Shown: one piece after another, positions 32,781-41,436 of the stretch
Position numbering within the stretch: the first letter of the stretch is position 1
How the letters are laid out: each line of letters opens with the position of its first letter
Source of the DNA: Amycolatopsis eburnea
GTDB lineage: Bacteria > Actinomycetota > Actinomycetes > Mycobacteriales > Pseudonocardiaceae
Reading direction: 5' to 3'
Length of the DNA stretch: 64,000 nucleotides
Assembly (NCBI RefSeq): GCF_003937945.1
Contig: NZ_RSEC01000014.1
Location: 42,526-106,525 of the forward strand
Made by a program: the position numbers and the translations under genes
Notes under the pieces: model-generated
Databases searched by the model: none
Told to the model about the DNA's origin: nothing
What the model saw: only the letters and a program-made list of their open reading frames with translations

Positions 32781-33995
32781 TCACCAGAGGCCGCGGGCGC
32801 GGGCCAGCCTGCCCACCGTCAGCGCGATCCTCAGCACCAGCGCGTCCCGCGGGTCGGCCGGCTGGCAGCCGGTCAGCTCCGCCGCCTTCCGCAGCCGGTA
32901 GCGGACGGTGTTCGGGTGCACGAACAGCGTCTTCGCGCACGTCTCGAGCACGCCGCCGCTCTCCAGGTACGTCTCCACCGTGCGCTGCAGCGTCGGGCCC
33001 GCCTCCTCCAGCGGCCGCGCGATCGCGTCCACCAGCAGCCGCTCGGCCTCCGCGTCCCCGGACAGGGCGCGCTCGGGCAGCAGGTCGCCCGAGCGGACCG
33101 GCCGGGGCGCGCCCGGCCAGCCGACCACCGCGCGCAGGCCCGAGAGCGCCTCGGTCGCGCTGTGGTGGGCCTCGGCCAGCGACGGGACCGTCGGGCCGGC
33201 GACCACCGGGCCCTCGGCGAACGCTACCGACATCCGCGTGAGAATTTCCCGCTCCTTGACGCCGCCGTCGGTCGGCCCGCCGACCACGACGACCAGCCGG
33301 GAGCCCTGGACCGACAGCAGCACCGGGCGGCCCACGCGGGCGGCGCGGCTGCGGACCTCGAACACGACGGCGGGCGGGTCGTCCGACGGCGGGTTGCCGA
33401 CCAGGACGGTCGCCGCCGCGGTCGGGTCCCAGCCCAGCGCCGTGGCGCGCGAGAGCACCGACTCCTCGGCGTCGCCGCGGACGATGCCGTCGACGACCAG
33501 CGCCTCCAGCCGGGCGTCCCACGCACCGCGCGCTTCCGCGGCGGCCGCGTAGGAGTTGGCCGCCGCGAACGCGATTTCCCGGCCGTAGCGCAGGATTCCT
33601 TCGATCAGCGCCGCCCGTTCCGCTTCGTTCGCGGCGAATTCGGGCAATTGCTCTTCGAAAACCTCGATGGCCAGCCGCACCATGCCGACCGCCTGGCGCA
33701 GGCTGACCCAGCGCGACAGCTCGGCCGGGGCGTCGCGGAACGCCTCGGTCGTCAGCTGCAGCGCTTCCTTCGAGTCCCGCAGCCAGTCGACGAAGCCCGC
33801 GGCACCCGCCTGGGTGATCAGCAGCACGCTCGCGCGCTGGTCGGCGGGCAGCCGGGCGAACCAGGTCAGCCGCCGCTCCATCACCGCGATGCTGGCGCTG
33901 GCCAGGCTGCCGGACGCGTGCTCCAGCCGCCGGAGCGTCTTCGCGGACAGTCCGTGGTGCTTCGGCACCCGGCGCGGGGTGGTGGTTCCATCCAT
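32781..33995 (-). CDS. fasR: PucR-type transcriptional regulator, FasR-like activator of fatty acid synthesis
   Basis: The 404-residue protein ends with the PucR-type helix-turn-helix (ETCAKTLFVHPNTVRYRLRK) and has a long central sensing region with VVVVGGPTDGGVKERE. In Streptomyces coelicolor a PucR-family protein encoded next to fabD-fabH-acpP-fabF, named FasR, activates that operon. Position, family and order match here. The ATG at 33995 is chosen as the next in-frame starts lie in the divergent promoter region. TAGGAT lies 10 nt upstream, giving a short leader at most. Confidence 0.88.
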   Translation of the reverse strand: MDGTTTPRRVPKHHGLSAKTLRRLEHASGSLASASIAVMERRLTWFARLPADQRASVLLITQAGAAGFVDWLRDSKEALQLTTEAFRDAPAELSRWVSLRQAVGMVRLAIEVFEEQLPEFAANEAERAALIEGILRYGREIAFAAANSYAAAAEARGAWDARLEALVVDGIVRGDAEESVLSRATALGWDPTAAATVLVGNPPSDDPPAVVFEVRSRAARVGRPVLLSVQGSRLVVVVGGPTDGGVKEREILTRMSVAFAEGPVVAGPTVPSLAEAHHSATEALSGLRAVVGWPGAPRPVRSGDLLPERALSGDAEAERLLVDAIARPLEEAGPTLQRTVETYLESGGVLETCAKTLFVHPNTVRYRLRKAAELTGCQPADPRDALVLRIALTVGRLARARGLW

Positions 33996-34002
33996 GGTTG
34001 GA

Positions 34003-34088
34003 GCGATCCTACGTGCTCCGCAACTTTCGTAGCCCCCGGCGGCAACGCCGGACGGTAGGCGGAGCGTGTGAGTAATGCCTAGGATCGC
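34003..34088. promoter_or_regulatory. Divergent promoter region of fasR and the ABC exporter with nested inverted repeats
   Basis: The outer arms GCGATCCTA (34003-34011) and TAGGATCGC (34080-34088) include TAGGAT hexamers pointing outward on both strands, which fit as -10 boxes for fasR and for the ABC exporter gene. Inside lie GCTCCGC/GCGGAGC (34015-34021 and 34059-34065) and the hairpin CCGGCG-GCAA-CGCCGG (34036-34051). No clear -35 boxes are seen. Confidence 0.4.
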
Positions 34089-34125
34089 GGGCACCGGGGA
34101 AGCAGGAGAGAATGGGGGAACCGGA

Positions 34126-35034
34126 ATGACCGGTTTAGAGATCGACGCGATCTCCAAACGCTACGGCGACGTGGTCGCGTTGCGGGAAATGACGTTCGAC
34201 GTCCGGCCGGGCGAATTGTTCGGGTTCGTCGGCAGCAACGGGGCGGGCAAGACCACGACCATGCGCATCGCGCTCGGCGTGCTGTCGGCCGACGCCGGCG
34301 AAGTGCGCTACGACGGGCAGCCGGTGACGCACGAAACGCGGCGCCACATCGGGTACATGCCCGAAGAGCGCGGGCTCTACCCGAAGATGAAGGTGGCCGA
34401 GCAGCTGACGTACCTCGCGCGGCTGCACGGCATGTCCGCGGCCGACGCGCGGGCGTCGACGGAGAAGTGGACCGAACGGCTGGGCGTCGCCGCCCGCCGC
34501 GAGGACGAGGTGCAGAAGCTCAGCCTCGGCAACCAGCAGCGCGTCCAGCTGGCCGCGGCGCTGGTGCACGAGCCGCGGATCCTGGTGCTCGACGAGCCGT
34601 TCTCCGGCCTCGACCCGGTCGCGGTCGACGTGATGAGCGCGGTGCTCAAGGAAAAGGCCGCCGAGGGCGTGCCGGTCGTGTTCTCCAGCCACCAGCTCGA
34701 CCTCGTCGAGCGGCTGTGCGACCGGGTCGGCATCGTCCGGAGTGGACAGATGGTCGAGGTCGGCACGGTCGGCGAGCTGCGCTCCGGCGGGGCCGCGCGG
34801 CTGCGCGTCGACGTCCCCGAGGCGGGCGACGGCTGGGCCGACGGCGTCCCGGGCGTGCGGGTGCTCGGCCGCAAGGGCACGGTCACCGAGCTGGAGCTGG
34901 GTGCCGGCGCGGACGACCAGGACGTCCTCAAGGCCGCGCTGGCCACCGGGCCGGTGCGCGAGTTCGCGCGCGAACAGCCTTCGCTGGCCGACCTGTTCCG
35001 TTCCGTCGTGACGACCGAGGAGGTTCCCGCATGA
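34126..35034 (+). CDS. ABC transporter ATP-binding protein (NatA-like)
   Basis: The 302-residue ATPase has Walker A GSNGAGKTTTMR, the signature LSLGNQQRVQLAAAL and Walker B ILVLDEPFSGLDP, then the switch His (FSSHQLDL). A C-terminal extension of about 80 residues follows, as in drug or sodium exporters of the DrrA/NatA type. GGGGGAA precedes the ATG at 34126. Its stop overlaps the permease start by 4 nt (ATGA). Confidence 0.94.
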   Translation: MTGLEIDAISKRYGDVVALREMTFDVRPGELFGFVGSNGAGKTTTMRIALGVLSADAGEVRYDGQPVTHETRRHIGYMPEERGLYPKMKVAEQLTYLARLHGMSAADARASTEKWTERLGVAARREDEVQKLSLGNQQRVQLAAALVHEPRILVLDEPFSGLDPVAVDVMSAVLKEKAAEGVPVVFSSHQLDLVERLCDRVGIVRSGQMVEVGTVGELRSGGAARLRVDVPEAGDGWADGVPGVRVLGRKGTVTELELGAGADDQDVLKAALATGPVREFAREQPSLADLFRSVVTTEEVPA

Positions 35035-36254
35035 CCAGCCCGCTCCCGGACGTCCGGATGAGCCCGGCCGCTGCGGTGGGGCTGGTCGCTTCCCGCGAGA
35101 TCAGCACCCGCGTGAAGTCGAAGGCCTTCCGCGTCAGCACGGGGATCATGCTGGTGCTGATCGTGGCCGGCATCCTGCTGCTCAAGCTGCTCTCCGGCGG
35201 CAGCGGCGCGGACCAGACCGTCGGCTACACGTCCGCGACCGCTCCGCTGTCCGCCCCGCTGAAGGCCGGCGGGCAGGCGGTCGACGAGAAGATCGACACG
35301 GTGCAGGTCGCCGACGAGGCCGCCGGGCGCGCGAAGCTGGCCGACGGCTCGATCGACGCGCTCCTGACCGGCGACGGCAAGAGCGTGCGCGTCCAGGTCA
35401 AGAAGGACCTCGACGGCAAGCTCGCGAACGTGCTGCAGCTGCTGGCGCGCCAGGTCGCGATCGACCAGCAGATCACCGCGCTGGGCGGCGACCCCGCGCG
35501 GTTCCAGGCGGCGGTCGCGGAAGCGAAGTTCATCGAGGACCAGCCGCTGGAGCAGCCGTACGACTACAACGGCGCGCAGCTCGGCCTCGGCATCGCCGCG
35601 GGCATCCTCATCTACCTCTCGCTGATGATCAACGGCCAGAGCGTGGCGCAGGGCGTCGTCGAGGAGAAGACGTCGCGCGTGGTGGAGCTGCTGCTCTCGA
35701 CGATCAAGCCGTGGCAGCTGATGGCCGGGAAGGTGCTCGGCATCGGCGTGGTGGGGCTGATCCAGATGGTCGTGATCGGGGTCGGCGGGCTGGTGGCCGT
35801 CACGGCGACCGGGGCGCTGCCGGACCTGTCGCTGTCGGCGGCCGTCGGCACCGTGATCTGGCTGATCGTCTGGTACCTGCTCGGGTTCTTCATGTACTCG
35901 ATCGTGTTCGCCGCGCTGGGCGCCCTGGTTTCGCGCCAGGAAGACGTCGGCGGCGCGACGATGCCGGCGTTGATGTTCGTGATCGCCGGGTACGTGATCG
36001 GTATTTCGGTGCTGCCGTCGAACCCGGGCAGCACGTTCGTCGAGGTGCTTTCCGTGATTCCGGTGTTCTCGCCGACGCTGATGCCGATCCGGCTGGCGAT
36101 GGGCGGGGTCCCGGTGTGGGAAGCCGCGTTGTCGGTGGTGCTGGTGGTGCTGATGATTCCGGGGTTGATCTGGCTGGCCGCGCGGATCTACCGGAATGCG
36201 GTGATGCGCACCGGCGCGAAGGTGAAACTGCGCGACGCCCTGCGCGCCGCCTGA
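35031..36254 (+). CDS. ABC transporter permease (NatB/ABC-2 type)
   Basis: The 407-residue protein has one N-terminal helix (VSTGIMLVLIVAGILLLKLL), a large outer domain of about 120 residues, and five to six helices toward the C-terminus, with the family motif QGVVEEKTSRVVELLLSTIKP. It forms an exporter with the ATPase encoded just upstream. The cargo is unknown. A GC-rich hairpin follows 20 nt after its stop. Confidence 0.92.
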   Translation: MTSPLPDVRMSPAAAVGLVASREISTRVKSKAFRVSTGIMLVLIVAGILLLKLLSGGSGADQTVGYTSATAPLSAPLKAGGQAVDEKIDTVQVADEAAGRAKLADGSIDALLTGDGKSVRVQVKKDLDGKLANVLQLLARQVAIDQQITALGGDPARFQAAVAEAKFIEDQPLEQPYDYNGAQLGLGIAAGILIYLSLMINGQSVAQGVVEEKTSRVVELLLSTIKPWQLMAGKVLGIGVVGLIQMVVIGVGGLVAVTATGALPDLSLSAAVGTVIWLIVWYLLGFFMYSIVFAALGALVSRQEDVGGATMPALMFVIAGYVIGISVLPSNPGSTFVEVLSVIPVFSPTLMPIRLAMGGVPVWEAALSVVLVVLMIPGLIWLAARIYRNAVMRTGAKVKLRDALRAA

Positions 36255-36565
36255 GGTTCGCCGATTGTTCATCCGGCCCTCGGACGCTTCGGTGTCCGGG
36301 GGCCGGAACAGTGTCTGCCCCCCAATGCTCGAGGCCGCCCGGCGCTCGCGGTTTACGCTGCGCCGGACGGCCTCGTCTCCCCGGTCCCCACCGGTGGAAC
36401 CAGTATGGCCATCGCTGATCTTTCCGCGCCAGTCGTCTCACTCGATCGTGGGGCGCACGAGTTGCCGTAGCTGGGTACCTGATCCACGATCGCGTGCAAC
36501 ACAGCGGCACCACCGGCGAATCGGCGGGTGGAGATTCGGGCGCAAAACCCGTGGAGGGAGTTGGT
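36255..36565. other. 311-bp gap: hairpin terminator and inverted repeat, no gene
   Basis: A hairpin at 36275-36304 (GGCCCTCGGAC paired with GTCCGGGGGCC, one G-T pair) lies just after the permease gene and probably ends it. Further on, CGATCGTGG (36443-36451) and CCACGATCG (36484-36492) form a spaced inverted repeat that may be a regulatory site for the next gene. I see no coding sequence. Confidence 0.55.
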
Positions 36566-37339
36566 ATGGGCCAGCAACTGAAGGACGGGCTCGGGCAGGC
36601 GTGGAACCTGGTGGCCACGTTCGTCCCGAAACTCGTGGGATTCTTGATCATCCTGCTGATCGGCTGGCTGATCGCGAAGGCGGTTTCGAAAGCGCTGGGG
36701 CTGGTCCTCGGCAAAGTCGGGTTCGGGAAACTCGTGGAGAAGACCGGCCTTTCCGGGAACATCGGCAGCCAGAAGATCGACGCGGCGGGGATCCTCGTCA
36801 AATTGGTGTACTACTTCATCCTGCTGATCGCGCTGCAGCTGGCGTTCGGGGTGTTCGGGCCGACGAACCCGGTGAGCCAGTTGCTCAACGACATCATTGC
36901 GTTCCTGCCGCGGATCGTGGTGGCGCTGGTGCTGGTCGTGGTGGCGGCGGCGATCGCGAAGGTCGTGCGGGATGTGGTGGCCTCGGCGTTGTCGGGGCGG
37001 GGTGCGGCGCGTCCGCTGTCGCTGGCGGCGTACTGGCTGATCATGGCGTTCGGCATCATCGCGGCGCTGGGCCAGGTGAACATCGCGACGGCGATCACGG
37101 GCCCGGTCCTGATCGCGGTGCTGGCGACGATCGGCGGCGTGATCGTGGTCGGTTTCGGCGGCGGCCTGATCAAGCCGGCCCAGGACCGCTGGCGCGGCTG
37201 GATGGCGAACATGGAACACCAGCTGGAGACGCCGCAGCAGCGCTCCGGCGAGATGGGCACGGCCGAGCGGCCCCGCACGCCGGTGGGCGCGGACAACACG
37301 CCCACGCCGCCGGCGGGCACCCCGCGTCCGCCGGTGTGA
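36566..37339 (+). CDS. Membrane protein with TM-helix repeats (mechanosensitive channel-like)
   Basis: The 257-residue protein has four helices arranged as repeats (VPKLVGFLIILLIGWLIAKA, YYFILLIALQLAFGVFG, IVVALVLVVVAAAIAKVVRD, VLIAVLATIGGVIVVGFGGG), the pattern of the conserved TM-helix family found in small mechanosensitive-channel relatives. The C-terminus is a short Pro/Thr-rich tail. GGAGGGAG precedes the ATG at 36566. A channel role is inferred from the family. Confidence 0.82.
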   Translation: MGQQLKDGLGQAWNLVATFVPKLVGFLIILLIGWLIAKAVSKALGLVLGKVGFGKLVEKTGLSGNIGSQKIDAAGILVKLVYYFILLIALQLAFGVFGPTNPVSQLLNDIIAFLPRIVVALVLVVVAAAIAKVVRDVVASALSGRGAARPLSLAAYWLIMAFGIIAALGQVNIATAITGPVLIAVLATIGGVIVVGFGGGLIKPAQDRWRGWMANMEHQLETPQQRSGEMGTAERPRTPVGADNTPTPPAGTPRPPV

Positions 37340-37388
37340 CGCGGTAGCGGAAGGCGGGAACGGGCTCGGCGGACGAGGAAGCCGCCGG

Positions 37389-37704
37389 GCCCGTTTTCGT
37401 GTTCCCGGTGGTCCTGAATGAGTCATTCAGGACCCCGGGAGATGCTGTTGGCTTATTCGGGACACCGACCCCCAGGGCCGTGAAGGAGCTCTCTCGCGAC
37501 GAGGGTCAATGTCCGTGAAGGCCTCCTTACCGGGCATAAGAGCCGGTAAGGAGGCCTTCACGGCTTTCAAAGCCTCGTCACCGGCGCATCCACCCCGAAT
37601 AAGCCAACAGCATCCTCTGGAGACCTGAATGACTCATTCAGGGCGTTCCGGTCGGCCAGGGCGAGTGAGGCCCCGCAGCTCGGCGCCCGTTTTCGTGTTC
37701 CCGG
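37389..37704. repeat. Nested inverted-repeat element flanked by 20-bp direct repeats
   Basis: GCCCGTTTTCGTGTTCCCGG occurs at 37389-37408 and again at 37685-37704. Between them are four nested layers. The outer layer is two self-palindromes sharing CCTGAATGA-n-TCATTCAGG (37411-37433 and 37624-37642). Next is an exact 21-bp inverted pair (37441-37461 and 37594-37614). The core is a 21-bp hairpin (37513-37533 and 37543-37563, 9-nt loop) that starts CCGTGAAGGCCTCC. There is no coding sequence. It fills the 380-bp gap between the TM-helix gene and the MOSC gene. Confidence 0.85.
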
Positions 37705-37719
37705 GGCTACCCTGGACCG

Positions 37720-38433
37720 ATGGGGGTCGTCGCGGCGCTCTGGCGCTATCCGGTGAAGTCGATGGCGGGCGAACGGCTGACCGAGGTCGCCGTCGGCGAG
37801 CGCGGCCTCGACGGCGATCGCCTGTACGCGGTCCGCGACGCGAGCGGCAAGTTCGGCAGCGGAAAGAACTCCACCCGCTTCCGCCGCATGCCCGGCCTGC
37901 ACGCCTTCGCCGCCCGCTACGACGGTGACGTCCCGGTGGTCACCTTCCCCGACGGGCGCGTCCTCCCCGGCACCGGAATCACCACGGAACTGGCCGACGC
38001 GCTGAGCATCCCGGACGTCGAGCTGGCGAAGGAAGCGGAAATCCCGCACCACGACGAAGCCCCCGTCCACCTGGTCACCACGTCCTCGCTGGCCTGGCTG
38101 GCCGAACGCGCGCCGGGGGTCGTGCTCGACGAGCGGCGGTTCCGGGCCAACGTCCTGCTCGACACTGGATCGAGCCCCGACCGCGCCGAGGAATCCTGGG
38201 TGGGGGCGCGGGTGCGGCTCGGCGAAGTGGAGCTGGAGGTCCTCCGCAAGGCCGTCCGCTGCGTGATGGTCGGCCTGCCGTGCGAAGACCTCCCGGCCGC
38301 GCCCGGGCTGCTCAAGACCATCTCCGAGGTGAACGACGTGTCCTTCGGCGTGCAGGCGCGCGTGGTCCGCGGGGGCGTGCTCCGCGTCGGGGATGTCCAC
38401 GAGGTGGGATGTACCGCCCCTCACACTCCCTAG
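37720..38433 (+). CDS. MOSC domain protein (MOSC N-terminal beta-barrel plus MOSC)
   Basis: The 237-residue protein has the MOSC N-terminal region (LWRYPVKSMAGERL, RGLDGDRLYAVRD) and the MOSC core with the conserved Cys in RKAVRCVMVGLP. MOSC proteins bind molybdenum cofactor sulfur and include the mARC/YcbX reductases; here the two-domain length fits a cytosolic YcbX-like protein without the ferredoxin part. TACCCT lies 6 nt before the ATG, a leaderless-type start. Confidence 0.88.
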   Translation: MGVVAALWRYPVKSMAGERLTEVAVGERGLDGDRLYAVRDASGKFGSGKNSTRFRRMPGLHAFAARYDGDVPVVTFPDGRVLPGTGITTELADALSIPDVELAKEAEIPHHDEAPVHLVTTSSLAWLAERAPGVVLDERRFRANVLLDTGSSPDRAEESWVGARVRLGEVELEVLRKAVRCVMVGLPCEDLPAAPGLLKTISEVNDVSFGVQARVVRGGVLRVGDVHEVGCTAPHTP

Positions 38434-38469
38434 GGAATTCGCCCCGCGCGGAGCATGTTGGGAGCGGTA
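38412..38469 (+). promoter_or_regulatory. Possible structured leader before pnuC
   Basis: TACCGCCCC at 38412-38420 can pair with GGGAGCGGTA at 38460-38469 (one mismatch), enclosing about 40 nt that contain the palindrome CCCTAGGG. The left arm lies inside the end of the MOSC gene. It ends 18 nt before the pnuC GTG. It does not match riboswitch classes I can recall, so it is listed only as a structure. Confidence 0.3.
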
Positions 38470-38487
38470 GGACGAAAGGGGCGTGCC

Positions 38488-39120
38488 GTGGACTTCCTGC
38501 TGCACCACGGGATCACCGTGCTGGGCCAGTGGATTTCGATCGCGGAGCTCGCCGGGCAGGTGTTCGCGCTGGCGGTCGTGTTCCTCGCGCAGCGTCGCAC
38601 CCTGTGGACGTGGCCCGTGCAGGTCGGGGCGACCGTGCTGCTGTTCGCCGTCTACGTCTCCGCGCACCTCGGCGGCCTCGCCGCCCGGCAGGTCGCGATC
38701 CTCGCCATCTCGCTCTACGGCTGGTGGGCCTGGACGCGCCGCAAGGACCCGGTGTTCGGCGTCGTCGTCCGCTCGGGTCGGCTCGCCGAACGGCTGGCCA
38801 TGCTCGGCGCCTTCGTCGTCGGCACGTCCGTGATGGCGCTGGTCCTCGACGCGCTGAACGCTTCCTGGGCGCCGTGGCCGGACGCCGCCATCTTCGTCGG
38901 CACCCTCGTCGCCTTCGGTGCGCAGGGCGCGGGGCTCGTCGAGTTCTGGCTGGTCTGGCTGGTCGTCGACGCGATCGGCGTGCCGCTGCAGATCTCCTCG
39001 GGCCTGTACTTCTCGGCCGCGATCTACATCGTGTTCGCCGGGCTCGTCGTGCACGGCTGGTGGAGCTGGAACCGCTCGGCCAAGCGCGTCGAGGCGCGGG
39101 TCATGGCAGCATCCAGCTGA
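38488..39120 (+). CDS. pnuC: Nicotinamide riboside transporter PnuC
   Basis: The 210-residue protein has about seven helices and the PnuC motifs LYGWWAWTRRK and WLVWLVVDAIGVPLQ. It imports nicotinamide riboside or a related vitamin by facilitated diffusion for NAD synthesis. The GTG at 38488 is chosen for AAAGGGG upstream and the normal family length; an ATG at 38455 is possible. The last 20 nt overlap the convergent lactate permease gene. Confidence 0.9.
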   Translation: MDFLLHHGITVLGQWISIAELAGQVFALAVVFLAQRRTLWTWPVQVGATVLLFAVYVSAHLGGLAARQVAILAISLYGWWAWTRRKDPVFGVVVRSGRLAERLAMLGAFVVGTSVMALVLDALNASWAPWPDAAIFVGTLVAFGAQGAGLVEFWLVWLVVDAIGVPLQISSGLYFSAAIYIVFAGLVVHGWWSWNRSAKRVEARVMAASS

Positions 39121-40711
39121 GCACCGGCGTGCTCTGACCCCACACGATCAGGCACATCACCAGCAGCAGTCCCAGGCTCCACGGCAGCACCTTCCGCAGC
39201 AGCTTGCCCTCCTCGCCGGGCAGGTTCGCGGCCACGCAGGCGATCGTGAGGTTCTGCGGCGACACCATCTTGCCGAGGACGCCGCCGGAGCTGTTGGCCG
39301 CGGCCAGCAGCTCCGCCGGCAGGCCGGTCTTGGCCGCCGCCGTCACCTGCAGCGCGCCGAACAGCGCGTTCGCCGAGGTGTCCGAGCCCGAGACGGCGAC
39401 GCCGAACCAGCCCAGCACCGGGGACAGGAACGCCAGGCCGGCGCCCGCCGCCGCGATGAACGTGCCGATGGTGCTCGTCTGGCCGGACAGGTTCATCACG
39501 TAGGCCAGCGCGAGCACGCCGGTGACCGTGAGGATCGCGAACCGCAGCTCCTTGACGGTGGCCAGCCACTCCTGCGCGGTCCCGCTCGCCGAGACGGCCA
39601 GCACCGCCGCCGTCAGGACGCCGGCCAGCAGGACGAGCGTGCCGCCGGTGTTGAGGAACGGCAGCGAGAAGGTGTTGCCGGAGACGGGTTTCCCGTTCGG
39701 CCCCGCCACGTTCAGCCCGGGCCAGTGGAACTTCCAGGTCGCCTTGTCCAGCAGCTTCTTCACCGGCGGCAGGACCGCGACGGAGAAGATCACGATGATC
39801 AGCGCGTAGGGCAGGTACGCCTTCACGACGTCGGCGCGCGAGTCTTCCGGCGGTGCCTCCGCGGTCGCCGTCCCGCCGGTGCCGATCCGGACGGCTTCGG
39901 GCACCGGCCGGCGGGTCTGGGGGAGCGCCACGAGCGCGGCCGCCCCGGCGAGTGCGGCGCCGATGTCGGCCAGCTGCGGCGACACGAAGTTGGACGCGAG
40001 GAACTGCACGAGCCCGAACGCGACCCCGCAGATCAGCGCGGGCAGCCAGGTGTCCTTCAGCCCGCGCCCGCCGTCGACGATCAGCACCAGCAGCAGCGGC
40101 ACGACCAGCGCGAGCAGCGGCGTCTGGCGCCCGACGATCGAGGACACCTCCTGCAGCGGCAGGCCGGTGACCTGGGCGAGGGTGACCACGGGCGTGCCCA
40201 TCGCGCCGAACGCGACCGGCGCGGTGTTCGCGACGAGCGCGACGACCGCGGCCTTCACCGGGTGGAAGCCGACGGCCACCAGCATCACGGCGCTGATCGC
40301 GACGGGCGCGCCGAAGCCCGCCAGCGCTTCCATCAGCGCCCCGAAGCAGAAGGCGATGATCAGGGCCTGGATCCGCGGGTCGTCGGAGATCCGGCCGAAC
40401 GAGCGGCGCAGGACGTCGAAGTGCCCGGTCCGCACGGTGAGCCGGTAGATCCACAGCGCGTTGACGACGATCCACATGATCGGCCACAGCCCGAACGCGG
40501 CGCCTTGGAGCGCCCCGGAGACGGCCTGAACGACGGGCATCCCGAACGCGGCGACCCCGACGACGAGCGCCACGAGCAGCCCGATGAGGGCGGCGTGGTG
40601 CGCCCGCATCCGGACGGCGCCGAGGAGCACGAGGACGGTGGCCAGCGGCAGCACGGCGACGAGCGCCGACAGGCCCAGCGAACCAAGGGGGGTGAGATCC
40701 TGGACGAACAC
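39101..40711 (-). CDS. lctP: L-lactate permease family transporter
   Basis: The 536-residue protein has about twelve to thirteen helices and the LctP signatures GALMEALAGFGAPVAISAVM, NTAPVAFGAMGTPV and SGSDTSANALFG. It takes up lactate or glycolate with protons. LldD2, which would oxidise the lactate, is encoded 1.5 kb away beyond a TetR/SDR pair. A GTG start at 40711 has AGGTCG upstream. The 3' end overlaps pnuC. Confidence 0.93.
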   Translation of the reverse strand: MFVQDLTPLGSLGLSALVAVLPLATVLVLLGAVRMRAHHAALIGLLVALVVGVAAFGMPVVQAVSGALQGAAFGLWPIMWIVVNALWIYRLTVRTGHFDVLRRSFGRISDDPRIQALIIAFCFGALMEALAGFGAPVAISAVMLVAVGFHPVKAAVVALVANTAPVAFGAMGTPVVTLAQVTGLPLQEVSSIVGRQTPLLALVVPLLLVLIVDGGRGLKDTWLPALICGVAFGLVQFLASNFVSPQLADIGAALAGAAALVALPQTRRPVPEAVRIGTGGTATAEAPPEDSRADVVKAYLPYALIIVIFSVAVLPPVKKLLDKATWKFHWPGLNVAGPNGKPVSGNTFSLPFLNTGGTLVLLAGVLTAAVLAVSASGTAQEWLATVKELRFAILTVTGVLALAYVMNLSGQTSTIGTFIAAAGAGLAFLSPVLGWFGVAVSGSDTSANALFGALQVTAAAKTGLPAELLAAANSSGGVLGKMVSPQNLTIACVAANLPGEEGKLLRKVLPWSLGLLLVMCLIVWGQSTPVLSWMLP

Positions 40712-40720
40712 GGGCGACCT

Positions 40721-40744
40721 CCGTTTTCCACGATGCGAAAACGG
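40721..40744. promoter_or_regulatory. Inverted repeat in the lactate permease leader
   Basis: CCGTTTTC and GAAAACGG form exact 8-bp arms with an 8-nt spacer, 10 bp before the lctP start. The spot would suit a repressor that blocks transcription or a hairpin near the ribosome-binding site. No LldR gene is adjacent. Confidence 0.4.
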
Positions 40745-40821
40745 CCTTTCGGCGAGTGCCCGAGATCTTCGTCACAAACCAGGCGGTCCGTCAAGAACTT
40801 GAGTCCGGTTGGCCCAGCGAG

Positions 40822-41421
40822 TCAGTCCTTCACGGGCTTCGGCAGGACGGCGAGCGCGGTTTCGGCGATCGCCCGGATCCCGGCCGGCGCGACGCCGCCC
40901 TTGCCCAGTGCTTCGAGGCCGCGCAGCACCGCCAGCACGAGCCCGGCGAGGCGGGCCGGGTCCTGGTCGCCGGCGAGGTCGCCGGCGCGCTGGGCGCCCG
41001 CGATGCACGTGGTCAGGTGATCCTGGATGTCCTCGAACAGCCGACGGCTGCGGGCCGCGACGGCTTCGTCGTGCTCGGCGCATTCGGCGGTGCTCTTCGC
41101 GATCAGGCAGCCCCGGCGGGCCTGGTCGGCGGCGACCGATTCCGCGATCGCGTGCACGTGGCCGCTCAGCCGCGCGTAGGCGGTGTCGTCGGGGCCGTCG
41201 AGCTGACGGCGCGTGCTCTCGGCCATTTCCGCGCAGTGGTGGTCGAAGACGCGCAGGTACAGCGCGTGCTTGTCGCCGAAGGCGCCGTAGAGGCTGCCCT
41301 TGCCGAGGCCGGTCGCGGCGGCGAGGTCGTCCACCTTGGTGCCCGCGTAGCCGGTCTCCCAGAACTGGTCCCGGGCGGTGCGCAGGACTGCCGCTTCGTC
41401 GAAGCTCCGGGGTCTCGCCAT
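40822..41421 (-). CDS. TetR family regulator
   Basis: The 199-residue protein has an N-terminal TetR helix-turn-helix (ARDQFWETGYAGTKVDDLAA, TGLGKGSLYGAFGDKHALYL) and a C-terminal domain of the type found in NemR/AcrR relatives, with Cys in RRGCLIAKSTAECAEHDE that could sense electrophiles. It is divergent from an SDR gene and shares with it a large palindromic operator. TATCCT lies 6 nt before the ATG, with TGGACT 17 nt further up. Confidence 0.92.
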   Translation of the reverse strand: MARPRSFDEAAVLRTARDQFWETGYAGTKVDDLAAATGLGKGSLYGAFGDKHALYLRVFDHHCAEMAESTRRQLDGPDDTAYARLSGHVHAIAESVAADQARRGCLIAKSTAECAEHDEAVAARSRRLFEDIQDHLTTCIAGAQRAGDLAGDQDPARLAGLVLAVLRGLEALGKGGVAPAGIRAIAETALAVLPKPVKD

Positions 41422-41436
41422 GGGCTCAGGATAGGC

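Noticed and set aside
37389..37704. Phage attachment site
   Set aside because: There is no integrase or tRNA at the 20-bp repeats and no phage gene between them.
38412..38469. TPP or NAD-II riboswitch before pnuC
   Set aside because: None of the conserved core sequences of these classes is present.
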